Source: Atriophallophorus winterbourni (Eukaryota > Platyhelminthes > Trematoda > Plagiorchiida > Microphallidae). Taken from it: DNA of 64,000 nt. Each line of letters opens with the position of its first letter. Positions within the stretch are counted from its first letter, which is position 1. Location of the stretch: assembly GCA_013407085.1 (NCBI GenBank), contig JACCGJ010003208.1, positions 21,321 to 85,320 of the forward strand, in the 5' to 3' direction. Positions 50,121 to 60,345 of this stretch are shown here, in pieces. The notes beneath the pieces were generated by a model that was not told the DNA's origin, did no database searches, and saw nothing but the letters and a program-made list of their open reading frames with translations. Both the position numbers and the translations under genes were made by a program.

Positions 50121-51250
50121 GTTAGACTGCCCACTACAATAATGTCCCTTCAAGAAGTAGCCAAGAAGCACCTGAGATAGATGATTTTATGCGCGTGACA
50201 AATCGGCACGATATTAAAACAGAGCAATCACGGAACACGAGTAAACGGGAAAGTGCATATCAAGGTAAATTTCAGGTACTATCAAAACAATGTTGTTACA
50301 CAGCTCCCTTCCCAGAAGTCTGAACAGAGGAGACATCAGATCAGGAATTGACATTTGAACTGGTCAAGCGGTGTCAAGTCGTTCCAGGCTGCAACATAGT
50401 CTCTCAGCAACCAGTCACTTCGAAGTCAGCCAAGGCACTTGATCTGCATTGGTCGGTTTTCGTTTGTGACCAGGGTAGGGTACACGAAAAACCGATCAGT
50501 ACTAAGACGTGTCACGTCTCACATTTGGTGAACGTGCTGCCGGAGCCGACTCACATCGCATGAACGTGCTGCTAGCAGGAATCGCCAGTCTGGCATGGTC
50601 TTAGTATGAACCCAGTAAGAGCAGATGTTGGCAAATTCGTAGGCTTGACAACAAAAAACCAGATGCGTCGAAAACTTATCGGCGCTGAGAATTTCCTGCC
50701 CCAGGGTTGATGGCAAACGGTTTCGCATGGAGAAAGCTTAGTGGCGTGTAGTCGGGCTGGTAAGGACGTTGTCTGATGGGTTTCTTGTTGGGCGATGTGC
50801 GCTCATGTTTGTGACTACCGTGTAGGATGGCGACAAGCGTCGGAGATCCGTGGGTGGCGCGTGTTACGTTTTCAAAAGTGGGAGGTGCAGGGTGAGCCTG
50901 AGGGTTGAGATTAAACAAACTCTCTGTGCATGCCGCGTTATGGCCACGAATCCGAAGTTCTATGATTGAGTACCGTAAAAAAATGCACCGGCATTAATAC
51001 CAATGATAATAAGAGAGCCTTCATTGTTACTACAACCTTAAGCGTTGCCGTCTAGCTACGCCTAGTGTGTGATGGCAGGAGTGAGATAGAGGGGTAATAG
51101 GGGTTATCACCGATGGGGATGGGGTTTAGGTCTGGTTGATAAGCTGAGTCAACTGCATTGTCCAGTGAAAGACGATTGACTCGTCATCACTGAGGGGACC
51201 GGTCGTGGTCGACCGGCGCGACTCAACCACAACTCGGTTTTTTTTGGGAC
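50120..51250 (-). mobile_element. Probable 3' end and LTR remnant of the Gypsy element
   Basis: This stretch is inserted between the broken satellite monomer (ends about 50,115) and the recognisable integrase. On the minus strand it follows the integrase C-terminus without any satellite or other repeat, so it most likely holds the post-integrase region and LTR (inference). I could not define LTR ends, a polypurine tract or a second LTR copy. It is markedly GC-richer than the satellite. Small frames (69-80 codons) have no recognised motif. Confidence 0.45.
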
Positions 51251-52635
51251 CGCATTACATCACCCTAAAAATGGTCCAGCTTAAGGAAGGTGAAAGGTTG
51301 CTTCACCAGGTCCGTTCGGAGAAAGACCATAATGCAAAGGGCCATTCCTGTCGACATGTGGGACCTTGTTTGTCTTGAAGTCGCGCCCACTAATCCGTAT
51401 AGACAATGGTGATTGGTAGCCTGGGAAGACATATTCACCAGGTAATTGGCGATGGTACGACCCGAATGGTTAATCGGGCGGAGTGCGCTTGCAAGGGGTT
51501 GGGTTTTAAAGGTTAACCTAACTAGGAAGGACAATCGGTAGTAGGACTCCGGTCCAGTTAGTACCTTCCTGGACCATTAATGCGGCTTTGAGTTGTCTGT
51601 GCAACCTTTTCACCATACCAATCGCAGCAGGGTGATAGGCAGTAGTTCGGTGATGTTGGCAACCCAGGGTAGACAGCAATTTACTGAAGGCGCCATCGAA
51701 ATGGGAATCTCGGTCTGATGTAACGTTACTCAGAAAACCGAACGTGGCTACCCAACGTTCGAAAAAGGCCTGCGCAACTGTCTCTGAAGAGGAGTTTGGT
51801 AGCGGAACGGCCTCAGGCCACCTGGTGAAACGGTCTATGCAGGTGAGGATGTATATATAGCACCGTGAAGTTAGTACCGGGCCAACTAGGTCTACGTGGA
51901 TGTGACAGAAACGCTCATCCGGTTCTACAAAAGCTCTAAATGGGCTTTTGTGTGTCGGTCGATTTTTGTGCGTTGACAATCACCACACGCTTTAACCCAT
52001 GTCGGAAAGTCCCTTCTGGCTTTCGGCCGCAATTAATTTAACACTAGCACGAATGTCAGGGTGGGAAAGATTATGTAGGGTTTTGAACACTCGTCGTCTT
52101 AACGCAGACGAATCAGCGGTCGGGGTGCAGCTTGTGACACGTCACAGAGAATATTGCCCGAGCCATCGGGCAAGGGGAGAGGTCCTATGTCGAGGGAATT
52201 GGAATCCCTAAGCCGCGCGATTTCGGCGTCGACAGCTTGCGCTGCGGCGATTTCTTTTAGTCTTAGGGAAGATGGCAACTCTACCACGTTTATTCTAGAG
52301 AGGGCATCCGCGAGAGAGTTTTGAGCACCTGAGATATGTTGTATGTCAGTTGTGAATTGACTGACAAAATCCATGTGTCTCGTCTATCTTGGGGAGTATA
52401 CATCCGCCGATCTGCTCAGTGAGTGAATAAGGGGCTTATGATCAGTAAACACGGCGAACTGCCAGCACTCCAGAATGTGGCGGGAGTGTTTGATCCCCAG
52501 GAATATTGCTGATATTTCCCAACCGAATTTTCTATACCGAGTCGAGAAAATCGACATTGGGAACCATGAGCCGTCAACTGTTGAAACACTGCTCCCAATG
52601 CTTCAGCGGATGCGCCCGTGAATAACGACAGAGGT
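51250..52635 (-). mobile_element. Decayed Gypsy-type LTR retrotransposon (RNase H to integrase)
   Basis: Minus strand: RNase H (52,673-52,416, with LSLFTGASAEALGAVFQQL), RNase H end and linker (52,374-52,099, DFVSQFTTDIQHISGAQNSLADALSRI), a broken zinc-binding region (about 52,090-51,960), integrase core (51,979-51,518), and the integrase C-terminus (VFLRTDLVKQPFTF, to about 51,265). The left-hand domains (gag, protease, RT) are missing. The element is embedded in satellite, since half a monomer resumes at 52,636. It looks like a different Gypsy lineage from the 3-5 kb copy. Confidence 0.88.
51518..51979 (-). pseudogene. Gypsy integrase core, catalytic Glu lost
   Basis: Integrase joins the element's DNA into the host chromosome through a D,D-35-E active site. 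In this 153-codon frame, HVDLVGPV carries the first aspartate and NVTSDRDSHFDGAF the second. The third position reads GMVKRLHRQLKAAL where the family has GMVER, so the catalytic glutamate is replaced by lysine (AAA codon, complement of 51,608-51,610, one G-to-A change). The N-terminal zinc finger lies in another frame with stops. The copy is therefore inactive even though its core frame is open. Confidence 0.85.
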
Positions 52636-52673
52636 GCAAATACGGTCACAAATATTTTGTTGGATTGTTTCAA
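52099..52673 (-). pseudogene. Gypsy RNase H and linker
   Basis: Two frames, 85 and 91 codons. The first has FTGASAEALGAVFQQ, where the family's catalytic TDAS reads TGAS, a further sign of decay. Sequence between them (frame lost, about 52,560-52,380) corresponds to the middle of RNase H. The second starts at FVSQFTTDIQHI and passes through the ADALSRI linker, then into the region before the integrase zinc finger. Confidence 0.82.
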
Positions 52674-52808
52674 AATCTAAGTATTGATTAATGAGTGATA
52701 CATTGTCCTATATTTCAGTAGTTATAATATCATGATTATAAAATTACGGATATCTTGGCTTTCGGTAGGAGAAAGTGAGTGAGTGGTTTCATGTTATCAA
52801 TCACCTCA
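52636..52808. repeat. Stranded half-monomer of the satellite
   Basis: caaatacggtcacaaatatt opens the stretch, followed by attgtttc, taatgagtgatac, a tgtccta block, tataatatcatgattata, ggatatcttggctttcgg and ttatcaatcacctcatt, all in satellite order but diverged. It is bounded by a Gypsy element on the left and a CR1 on the right, proving that both sit within former satellite DNA. About 60 bp of monomer are missing across the Gypsy insertion. Confidence 0.9.
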
Positions 52809-53800
52809 TTCAATGTTTGGATTGGTCGACATGAAGTTGTCCAAGTTCGATTTGAATATATCCAAGTTGGGTGAATGTGCAACGTTATGGGGCAGGGAGT
52901 TCCAAGTAAAACCTACACGTACAGAATAAAAATACCTTCGACAGTTCAGCCTCGAGTCGGGAATAAGTACTGTATAGTTATGACTCCGGCTTGTTCGTGG
53001 CGGTAGTCGTGTGAATAGTTGATTCAGGGGATGGTTGGGGGTATGCAGTATATTGAACATAAGAATTAAGACGCCTCTAAGACGGCGGTAGCGAGAGTCG
53101 AAGAGATTAAGGCTTGTAATCCGATCTTCGTATTGTTTATGCTTTAAACCACGTACGAGCTTGGTGGTTCGATGATATATTCCTTTCAAGAGGCTGATGT
53201 CCTTCTGTAGCCAGGGTGACTAATCCTGGAGCGCATGTACCATGGTTGGCCTCAAGTACGTATTAATTATTCGATGAAGAGTTTGATTCGTGAAACTCCC
53301 GAATAAGCGTTTTAGCAGAAGCAGCACTCGTGACGTCTTTTCATAGACAGCTGTGGCGTTATGTAACGGTTTCAACGTGCTGCTCACCCACACACCCAAG
53401 TCCTTCTCTTTGTCAGTGCTTTCAAGAATATGGTAAATAGGGTTGTAAAAGAACTCGCAATGTCTTTCAACTGTCAATACCTTGCATTTGCTGAAATTGA
53501 AAGGTAGTTCATTTCTAACTGACCAGTTCTGTAAGGCATCAAGGTCTAGCTGAAGCTGTCTGCAATCTTCAGTTGTGCGTACTTGTGTATACAGCTTGAT
53601 GTCATCCGCAACTAACAAGATTTTGCTGAAAACAAGTTAAGGTAAGTCGTTTACATAGATCAGGAAAAGAATTGGTCCAGGCACTGATCACTGTGGTACC
53701 CCACTCGTTACTGCAATGTGTCGTGATATAGCACCATCAACCCTTACTCGAATGACACGGTCGCGGAGATAATACTCAAACCAGTCATTATATAATTTTG
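52806..53800 (-). mobile_element. CR1-like LINE inserted at the satellite edge
   Basis: Minus strand. RT region: TSGVPQ then a stop then SVPGPILFLIYVNDLP (about 53,720-53,635). A 132-codon frame (53,618-53,220) has VADDIKLYTQV (RT catalytic box, F changed to V), LPFNFSKCKVLTV and KDLGVWVSSTLKPL. A 127-codon frame (53,189-52,806) has YHRTTKLVRGL, CRRYFYSVRVGFTWNSLPHN and DIFKSNLDNFMSTNPNIE. It is 5' truncated near 53,800 and lacks a 3' tail: the last codons run straight into satellite sequence, which appears to complete the stop codon. Confidence 0.87.
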
Positions 53801-54530
53801 TTATTGTTATTGTTATTTTTATTACGATATCATGATTATTATTTTTAAAACTGATGTTTCATCGTACATTCCGCAATCGCATCAATTTTTATTAAAACTT
53901 TTAACGAATGTTTGCTAACTGAATTATATATATATTTCTAAGTAGTTATTTCGGTACATAGATACAATGATACATCGTTATACAAATGCAGGCCAGAACC
54001 ATCTCTTTTGATAAAGATTGTCATTGTTATGTAAAATGAAGGAGAAATTTTGATTTTGTTGATACGGTTTGGCTTTCTATCTCAATTTTGCTTGAGAGTT
54101 TCGTTTTTTGCGTTCTTTAAATCGAGCGCAGTGATCCTAGATGTGAGTTGCATCGTTTGATACCTGATTATATCTGAGTTCGGCATTTTCAGTATTATGA
54201 AATTACCTTAATTTCTTTTATGTCTTCATTTGAATCATCCTTAAACCGTGTTCTGAAAACACAGGATGATTTAAATCTATGTACGTTAGTTCCTTAGTTG
54301 TCCTATGTTACAAAATCTGACAAAATTAGGGTTGGAATATGTTCAATCCGTCGATCGAAGTGTTTTATATGCTACCGAATTGCTCAAGGGAATTTAAGTA
54401 TCAGAAACGGGTTTGCTTTCTATCTATTGAAAGGAAACCATTTTAGGTTATTGGAGGTAATTAATTAGGATTACTTGCTCGAATGCTGCATTTGCGAAAG
54501 GACTTGTGTTGTAATGGAATGGAAAATGAA
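53800..54530. other. Unrecognised AT-rich sequence
   Basis: Begins with a short tta/gtt-rich tract (53,790-53,850). No gene or known repeat recognised. Confidence 0.45.
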
Positions 54531-54990
54531 GTATAGGGGAATCAAACTTGTAATAAATCTGTTAAACCAGTTTATTGGTAATGTTCCGCTTCTGACACAG
54601 AAGCTCCGTCAGACCAAGTGCATCATTACGAACGGGAATCAGGTAAGCTGGCTGTGGATTGCACAAGCCATGGTGGGCGTTGAGGATGTAAAGATAGACC
54701 GGAGAACAATATGTTGTGGTACTCACATCTTAATCACAAATGGTTTTGGCTGTTTGCCGTTATCAATCAGATACAGTCAGATTAGGTACAGTGAGCTTTG
54801 AAACAGTGGTAAAGTTGTAAACAAATTTATACTTGTATGGCAATGTTGAATAGGGTCCTTGCAAAGAACCTCGATGTTCAAATACAAAATCAAAAAGTGA
54901 CTCCTAGTCAAACACTCGAAGCGCTTATAAAAGACAAAAATATTGTGGTGCTCACATCCCTACCAACCCTACACGCTGTATAATCCCTTT
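54530..54990 (-). repeat. Hammerhead-retrozyme-like repeat, two decayed units
   Basis: Two junctions of the type gtggt(a/g)ctcacatc lie at about 54,715 and 54,947, a ~232-bp spacing close to that at 62.5-62.96 kb. The second unit shares agctttgaaacagtgg, ggtccttgcaaagaacc (a hairpin), gatgttcaaatac and gaagcgctt with the 62.8 kb copy. The hammerhead position (minus, about 54,780-54,735) keeps an ACGGCAAACAGCCA helix II, but the core reads TTGATAA for CTGATGA and AAAA for GAAA, so it should be inactive. Confidence 0.7.
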
Positions 54991-55107
54991 ATTGTTTCAG
55001 TCTTGGCAGGTATGAATGTTTTCCGCTGATAGATTAGCTCGATTGCATAGTTTGTGTGCACACTTCCCGTTATCCACTGCAGAACCGGCTAACATTTGCT
55101 GAGATAT
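54990..55107. other. Unrecognised spacer
   Basis: Short spacer between the retrozyme-like repeat and the CR1 3' terminus. Nothing recognised. Confidence 0.4.
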
Positions 55108-56720
55108 CAAGATTCAAGATTTATGGTTAAAAATCAAAATGCTGTACAGTACCATAGGATATACGTATAAAATCTAAAAAATCGTTACTTTTATGATCAT
55201 ATACATGTTCTTCATAGGTGGAGCAAAATAATCCCCAATGGCGACACAGACTGAGGGAAAAGAATCTTTGGATGGACGGTAGTTCCGTGCGTTAAAAATA
55301 TAGAGATCATTAGGTAGGGACCAACGCAGTAGTTCTCAACATAAGGATTCGTAACCTTTGTTTAAAGATGTGCTCGTTCGCTGAGGTAACAATATCTGTC
55401 GGCAAGCTATTCCACAAGAAGCATACACGAACAGCGAAGAAGTTACGACGACAATTCAATCGTGAGTGTGGGATTTGAAGGGTCAAAATGTGGCTGCGTG
55501 TGGGGACAACGGAATCAAACTTGAATAGGTGTTTGAGAGGGTGGGATTTCGCGTAGATGATTCGATATGCCAGAGTGAGGTCGTGTAGGATACATCTGCG
55601 CTCAAGTGTGCACAGTCCAAGTCTGGTCAGTCGCTGCTCAAAGGGTAAATTATTCAATCCGGTAACCATTTTGTTTGCCTTGTGATAAATTCGTTCTAGG
55701 AGCGAGATGTTTTTTCATCCATGGCGTCCAAGCTTGTACAGCGTAGTCAACGACAGGATGTATGTAAGTGCTTAATATTTTCGTTAGTGAGTGTGGTGGG
55801 AAACGTCCGAAAATGCGTTTCAGTAAACCAAACAAGCTGCACGCACACTTGTAGACGGCTTCGCGCTGCAGGCTGTTCTTCAAAGTGCAAGAAACCCAGA
55901 TTCAGAGATCTTTTTGTGATTTACTCCATTCAAGCGGGTGGCTGCTAAGTGAATAGGTAAAGGGAAAGGGTTTTCCGACTTGCAAAATTTTGCGCTTGCG
56001 GAAATTAAATGTCAGTTTGTTTTGGATTTGCCACTGGTGCAGCTTATTCAAATCTCCTTGCAGAACTTGACAGTCCTCGATAGAGTTGATCTTCGTACAG
56101 ATTTTTACATCGTCTGCGAATAAAACAAGCTTACATGCTAGTATTTTCGGTAGATCGTTTATAAATATGAGAAACAGTATCGGACCGAGAACCGAACCCT
56201 GAGGGACTCGGCTTGTGGCTTCAATTGTTCGAGAAGTTTCAGCATCTATTCTGACTTTTACTTTGCGTCCAGACAGGTAACTTGTGAACCATGTTAGTAA
56301 GTTTCCGATGACGCCAACATTTTGAAGCAGTAAGGAGTGATTCACTCTGTCGAATGCTTCAGATATATCTAAGTAACCGGCATGGACAGAATCCCCTTGG
56401 TCTAGTGCTTGCGTCCAGTCATTTAGAGTCGTGAGCAAGTTAGACAGGCATGAATATGTTTTCTTAAATCCGTGTTGTATGAAAGTTATTAGCTGATGGT
56501 TCTCGAGATGTTCAACAAGTCGTTCACACACCAGGCGTTTCAAAATTTTAGAAATCGCTAAAAGAAGCGTCGGGTCGGTAATTTGCCGGATCAGAACTAC
56601 TGCCCCCTTTGTAGATTGGTGGGATAACACCGGTTTTCCATTGAGTTGGTACGGTTCCCGTATTCAATGAGCGCCTGAATAGACCACATAGTGGGCCACA
56701 AATCCGAGGGTTAAGACGGA
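55107..56720 (-). mobile_element. CR1-like LINE, 5'-truncated
   Basis: Minus strand. A 242-codon frame (56,630-55,902) contains the RT. It opens out of frame, then gives ISKILKRLVCERLVEHLE, FIQHGFKKTYSCLSNLL, GYLDISEAFDRVNHSLL, VPQGSVLGPILFLIFINDLP and the catalytic FADD. Post-RT frames follow at 55,883-55,650 (LLKRIFGRFPPHSLTKILST, VVDYAVQAWTPWMKK) and 55,669-55,310 (GLNNLPFEQRLTRLGLCTLE, LNCRRNFFAVRVCFLWNSLP). The ~200-bp 3' tail ends at 55,137-55,107 in aaccataaatcttgaatctt, the CR1 terminus. Upstream of 56,630 a VIPPIYKGGSSSDPANYRP-type line is readable in another frame. Relatively few lesions. Confidence 0.88.
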
Positions 56721-56809
56721 ATAGCTCCGGCTATTCTGTAGTTATGTGAGCTAAAGCTCTGCGAAACAATATATGATTCATTTTAACAGTCACTAAATAA
56801 AGGAAATCG

Positions 56810-57142
56810 TACCAGCTGATTGAAATCCGGAGTTATTATACCAATCGACAGAGGAGGCAGTCGTTCGGATCTGGTCGATTACCGACGCTCCTTTAAGTGG
56901 TGTGTGAAAGTTTTATCAGGAACCTCAAGGGCCATGGAATTCGTTCACAGACACCACATGAAATTAGAAAAAACACAATCATGCTTGTCTATCTTGCTTA
57001 CGATTGGACGCAAGCACTAGAATAAGTGAGTTCCGTATATGCCTGTTACTTAGATATATCCAAGGATTTAGATCGAGTTAATCACTCTATACTACTTCAC
57101 AAGCTGCAGGATATTAACGTCACTAGAAATCTATTAACATGA

Positions 57143-57204
<62 letters not shown>

Positions 57205-58110
57205 ACCTGTCTGAATGCAAAGCAATAGACAGAATAGCTATAGAAATTATCCGAACTATTGAGGCTACGAGCGGTAATCCACAAGGTTCAGTACTCCGTC
57301 TAATAATGCTCGTAGTATTCCTAAATGATGTAGCAGGAACTGGTACGTTGTGAACTTGTTTATTTGCCAATTATATAAAAACTGGTACGAAAGTAAACTC
57401 TCTTGAGGATGGTCTAGTTTTACAAGCGGACCTTAATAAGCTGCTCAAGTGGTTAATTCAAAACTAGCTGCGTCACAACTCTGCAAGTGCTAATTGTTGC
57501 AAGTTAGGAAACCCTTTTCTTTCTCATACAAACTTGGCAGTCATCACCTCTGGCGTAGTGTGTATCGCTGAAAAATCTCGGTATGTGTGGGCAGAAATTT
57601 GAAAAACAACTTGCAATATGTGGACGTCTGCAATGCAACATAACTGGCTTACTCAAAAAAAATTTCGGACGTTGCCCACCGCATTCATAGTCAAAGCTAC
57701 GAACTATATACATATATCCATTTGTGGACTATACAGTACAAGCTTTGACACCGTATATGCAAAAGGAAATCACGCTCCTGGAAAGGATTTATTACACGGA
57801 AACTAAAATAGTTACTGGATTGAATAATCTATCTCTAAGCAGCGACTAAACAGAATTGGATTGTGCACCCTCGAACGCAGGCGCATATGCGCCGAACTAA
57901 TAATAACATTCGGAATATACCATACGGGGTCTCACCCACCCATACACCTCTTTATAATTGGTTCCAATCTCCTGACCCGCAGTTACAATTTGACCATTCA
58001 AATACAACATTCCCGATAGTACTGTCGCTGCAACTTTTACGCAGTCCGCGTATGCATTTTGTGGAACAGCTTCACGCCTGAAGTTGGTTCCTCATCAATC
58101 AAAATGATCT
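56810..58110 (+). mobile_element. CR1-like LINE, heavily decayed, opposite orientation
   Basis: Plus strand: GVIIPIDRGGSRSDLVDYRR (about 56,825), TQSCLSILLT (56,975), IELITLYY (57,070), TSGNPQGSVLR (57,270-57,300), SLEDGLVLQADLNKLLKWL (57,400-57,460), LNRIGLCTLERRRICAELI (57,845-57,905), FYAVRVCILWNSF (58,035-58,070). Numerous stops and frame changes. It lies head to head with the minus-strand copy whose 5' truncation is at about 56,720. A (TCTG)n microsatellite has expanded inside its RT region. Confidence 0.75.
57143..57203. repeat. (TCTG)n microsatellite
   Basis: About 15 perfect tctg units within the RT part of the decayed CR1. It replaces the segment between the LLxLxxxG and VPQGS motifs. 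Confidence 0.97.
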
Positions 58111-60200
58111 TCAAAAAATGTTGCAATCTTTGATGTTGAATAATACTGTGACGGCATCAGTTTACTGAAATCACTCAGTGATTTCTTCCTAAAGACATGC
58201 TTGGAAAAACAAATTATTCCGGTCGACATTTCCTCTCGAAATGTCACAATTGGAATTACTTTTGCTTCCCCATTGAACCACGTAAAAGCAAACATTGTAG
58301 TAACTATTTGTTTAAGTTTCATACATATATCCTATGGTATGTACAGATATTTCATTTTACACCAAAAATCTTGTGTACTGAATCTTGAAAAAAGGTGAAA
58401 TAAACGAAATTCTTTCTACTGAGCCAAATGGAATCATCGAAATTAATAAAGATTTCAACCGCTGAGTTGAAAGAATGGACGGATGTGACTTAAAATTATT
58501 ATTGAACTTTGACGCATTTTTTGTGGTTAGTTACTAGTTATAGCTTAAGCTAAAATTTTCTTGTTATACAAAATTTGTCTTATTTATGCTTATATAAAAT
58601 TTTAAAAAAACCAGCATCGTGTGCTAGTGATTATTTCCAACACACCTAGTAATTTAGAACCAATTATCGACGAGAAATAATGTTTCTGTAATAAATAACT
58701 GCATTTGTACAATTCCAAAGGTTGGCTATGACTACTTATGAGTAACCGAGACTTCTGTTATAATTCCCAAAAAAGAAAAACATCCGAAAAAAGCTGTATT
58801 TTCTCAATTTAATACAACGTTTAGTTCAAGCATTAGGTCAATAATACGCATACAGTTACACCACTAAGAACGAGGTAAATCACGATAGATCGATTGACGC
58901 ATGATTAATCTTCAATGCTTGGGGAGCTTGCGCTCATTCGCTGCTCCGCATCACCATTTTCCGAAGACAGAATAAGAACGCATTGCATGATATGTTCTCT
59001 TAATCGGTCATCCGATGAAAGCGTTCTGTTGATGTCAGCTTATTTGTTGCTATTTAGATGTAGAGCGATATATCTGTTGAAATGTAAGATTTTGTTGAAC
59101 CTGCCTCTCCCCTCCAATTTGATGATTGCGCGTTTGATTTTATCAATCATTATTTGTGATTGTTTGTTGAAATCTAGTCAGAGTTGAAAGACCAAAACCG
59201 GCAACGGATGCATTCGAGTGACGTAATATTGATTGAATGTATGCAAGTCAATTTAGATTTTCATTCTCCTCTTTAAAGCATAGATAGTTAGTTGTGGCTT
59301 TTGTCGTTGAATATTGCAATGTACTGTTGCTGGTGTGAATGAGTGGTGGTCGACATTAGATTGCCAATTTGTACTTTGTGTATAACGTTTCATCCATAGT
59401 GCTACTTTTCGCGATGCCAGCATGCACTCAGGGATTAGTTTTGATGTATTTTGTTGCTGGTTAATTCTGTACTGATTCTTCCGGTTAATTGTATACTATT
59501 TACATCTGCGACTAGAGGTAGATTAAGTTGTTCTACTATTTCAGTTTCATGTTTGACATTCTTGCATGTTTGACATCCTTCACTGACATTTTGTAATTTC
59601 ATGCCGGGGCCAGATACCTGATTTTGATACAACTTTTGTTGGAACTGATAAGTTTCAGAAGACTGAAGCTAATTTACTGTTTAGTGAGATGTTTAGTGAG
59701 ATGTTTAGTGAGATTTATCAATCCTGATGACTCGAAAGTCACTTCATCACCTGGCTAATAATGGAATTTGTTGATGTTTTGTATTGGAATGTCAGTCGGC
59801 TGTGCAGAAATTGAACTGTTAAACAAGTGAGATGTGATACGCTGTATGACATGCTGCTGTAAATGAAATTATTTTTGTATGAGTTCTTATGAAAATGACT
59901 TTCTTTGATGTGTGCAAAATTTATTAAAAAAACGCGATCTCCAATTATTAAATTTGTATGTGTCCCTGGCCCAGCGGTCATTAAGAGGGAAGCACAAGCG
60001 TACTTGAGCTCGGCTATTGGCTAAATGAATGAATACCACAATGCTCGTGCAATGAACGATAGTCACAAAATTTACCCGCGATCAATATGGATTGAGGCTC
60101 GATCGATAATTCATTCGGTGACTACACTGCAACTTCAGAATCAGCACTCCATTTATTTTCAATACCTACAATTGCTTTATCCGAATCATAGTTTAACGTT
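58110..60200. other. Unrecognised AT-rich sequence
   Basis: No supported gene. Frames of 60-90 codons (e.g. 58,915-59,187 plus, 59,739-59,981 minus) have no recognisable motif. Contains a 12-bp tandem triplication at 59,679-59,714. The gene at 62.1 kb points towards this stretch, so its 3'UTR may lie around 60,000-60,250. Confidence 0.45.
59679..59714. repeat. 12-bp tandem repeat, three copies
   Basis: Three perfect copies of gtttagtgagat. Confidence 0.95.
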
Positions 60201-60207
60201 TCCAACC

Positions 60208-60227
60208 ACCTATATATATAATATATA

Positions 60228-60263
<36 letters not shown>

Positions 60264-60345
60264 TATATATCTATATATATCTATATATATATATATATAA
60301 TATATATAGTATATATAATATATATATATATATATTATATTGGTT
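60208..60345. repeat. (TA)n microsatellite
   Basis: About 135 bp of nearly pure TA with occasional c or tt interruptions. It overlaps the 3' end of the transposase reading frame, so that in the unspliced reading the protein would end in an Ile/Tyr repeat. Confidence 0.95.

Noticed and set aside
50348..50918. 69-80-codon frames between satellite and Gypsy integrase
   Set aside because: No conserved motif, and they overlap on both strands in GC-richer sequence. Most likely chance frames in the LTR or post-integrase region.
59718..59745. CTGATGACTCGAAAGTC on the plus strand, hammerhead-like core
   Set aside because: Only three bases separate CTGATGA and GAAA, so no helix II can form, and I find no helix I pairing.
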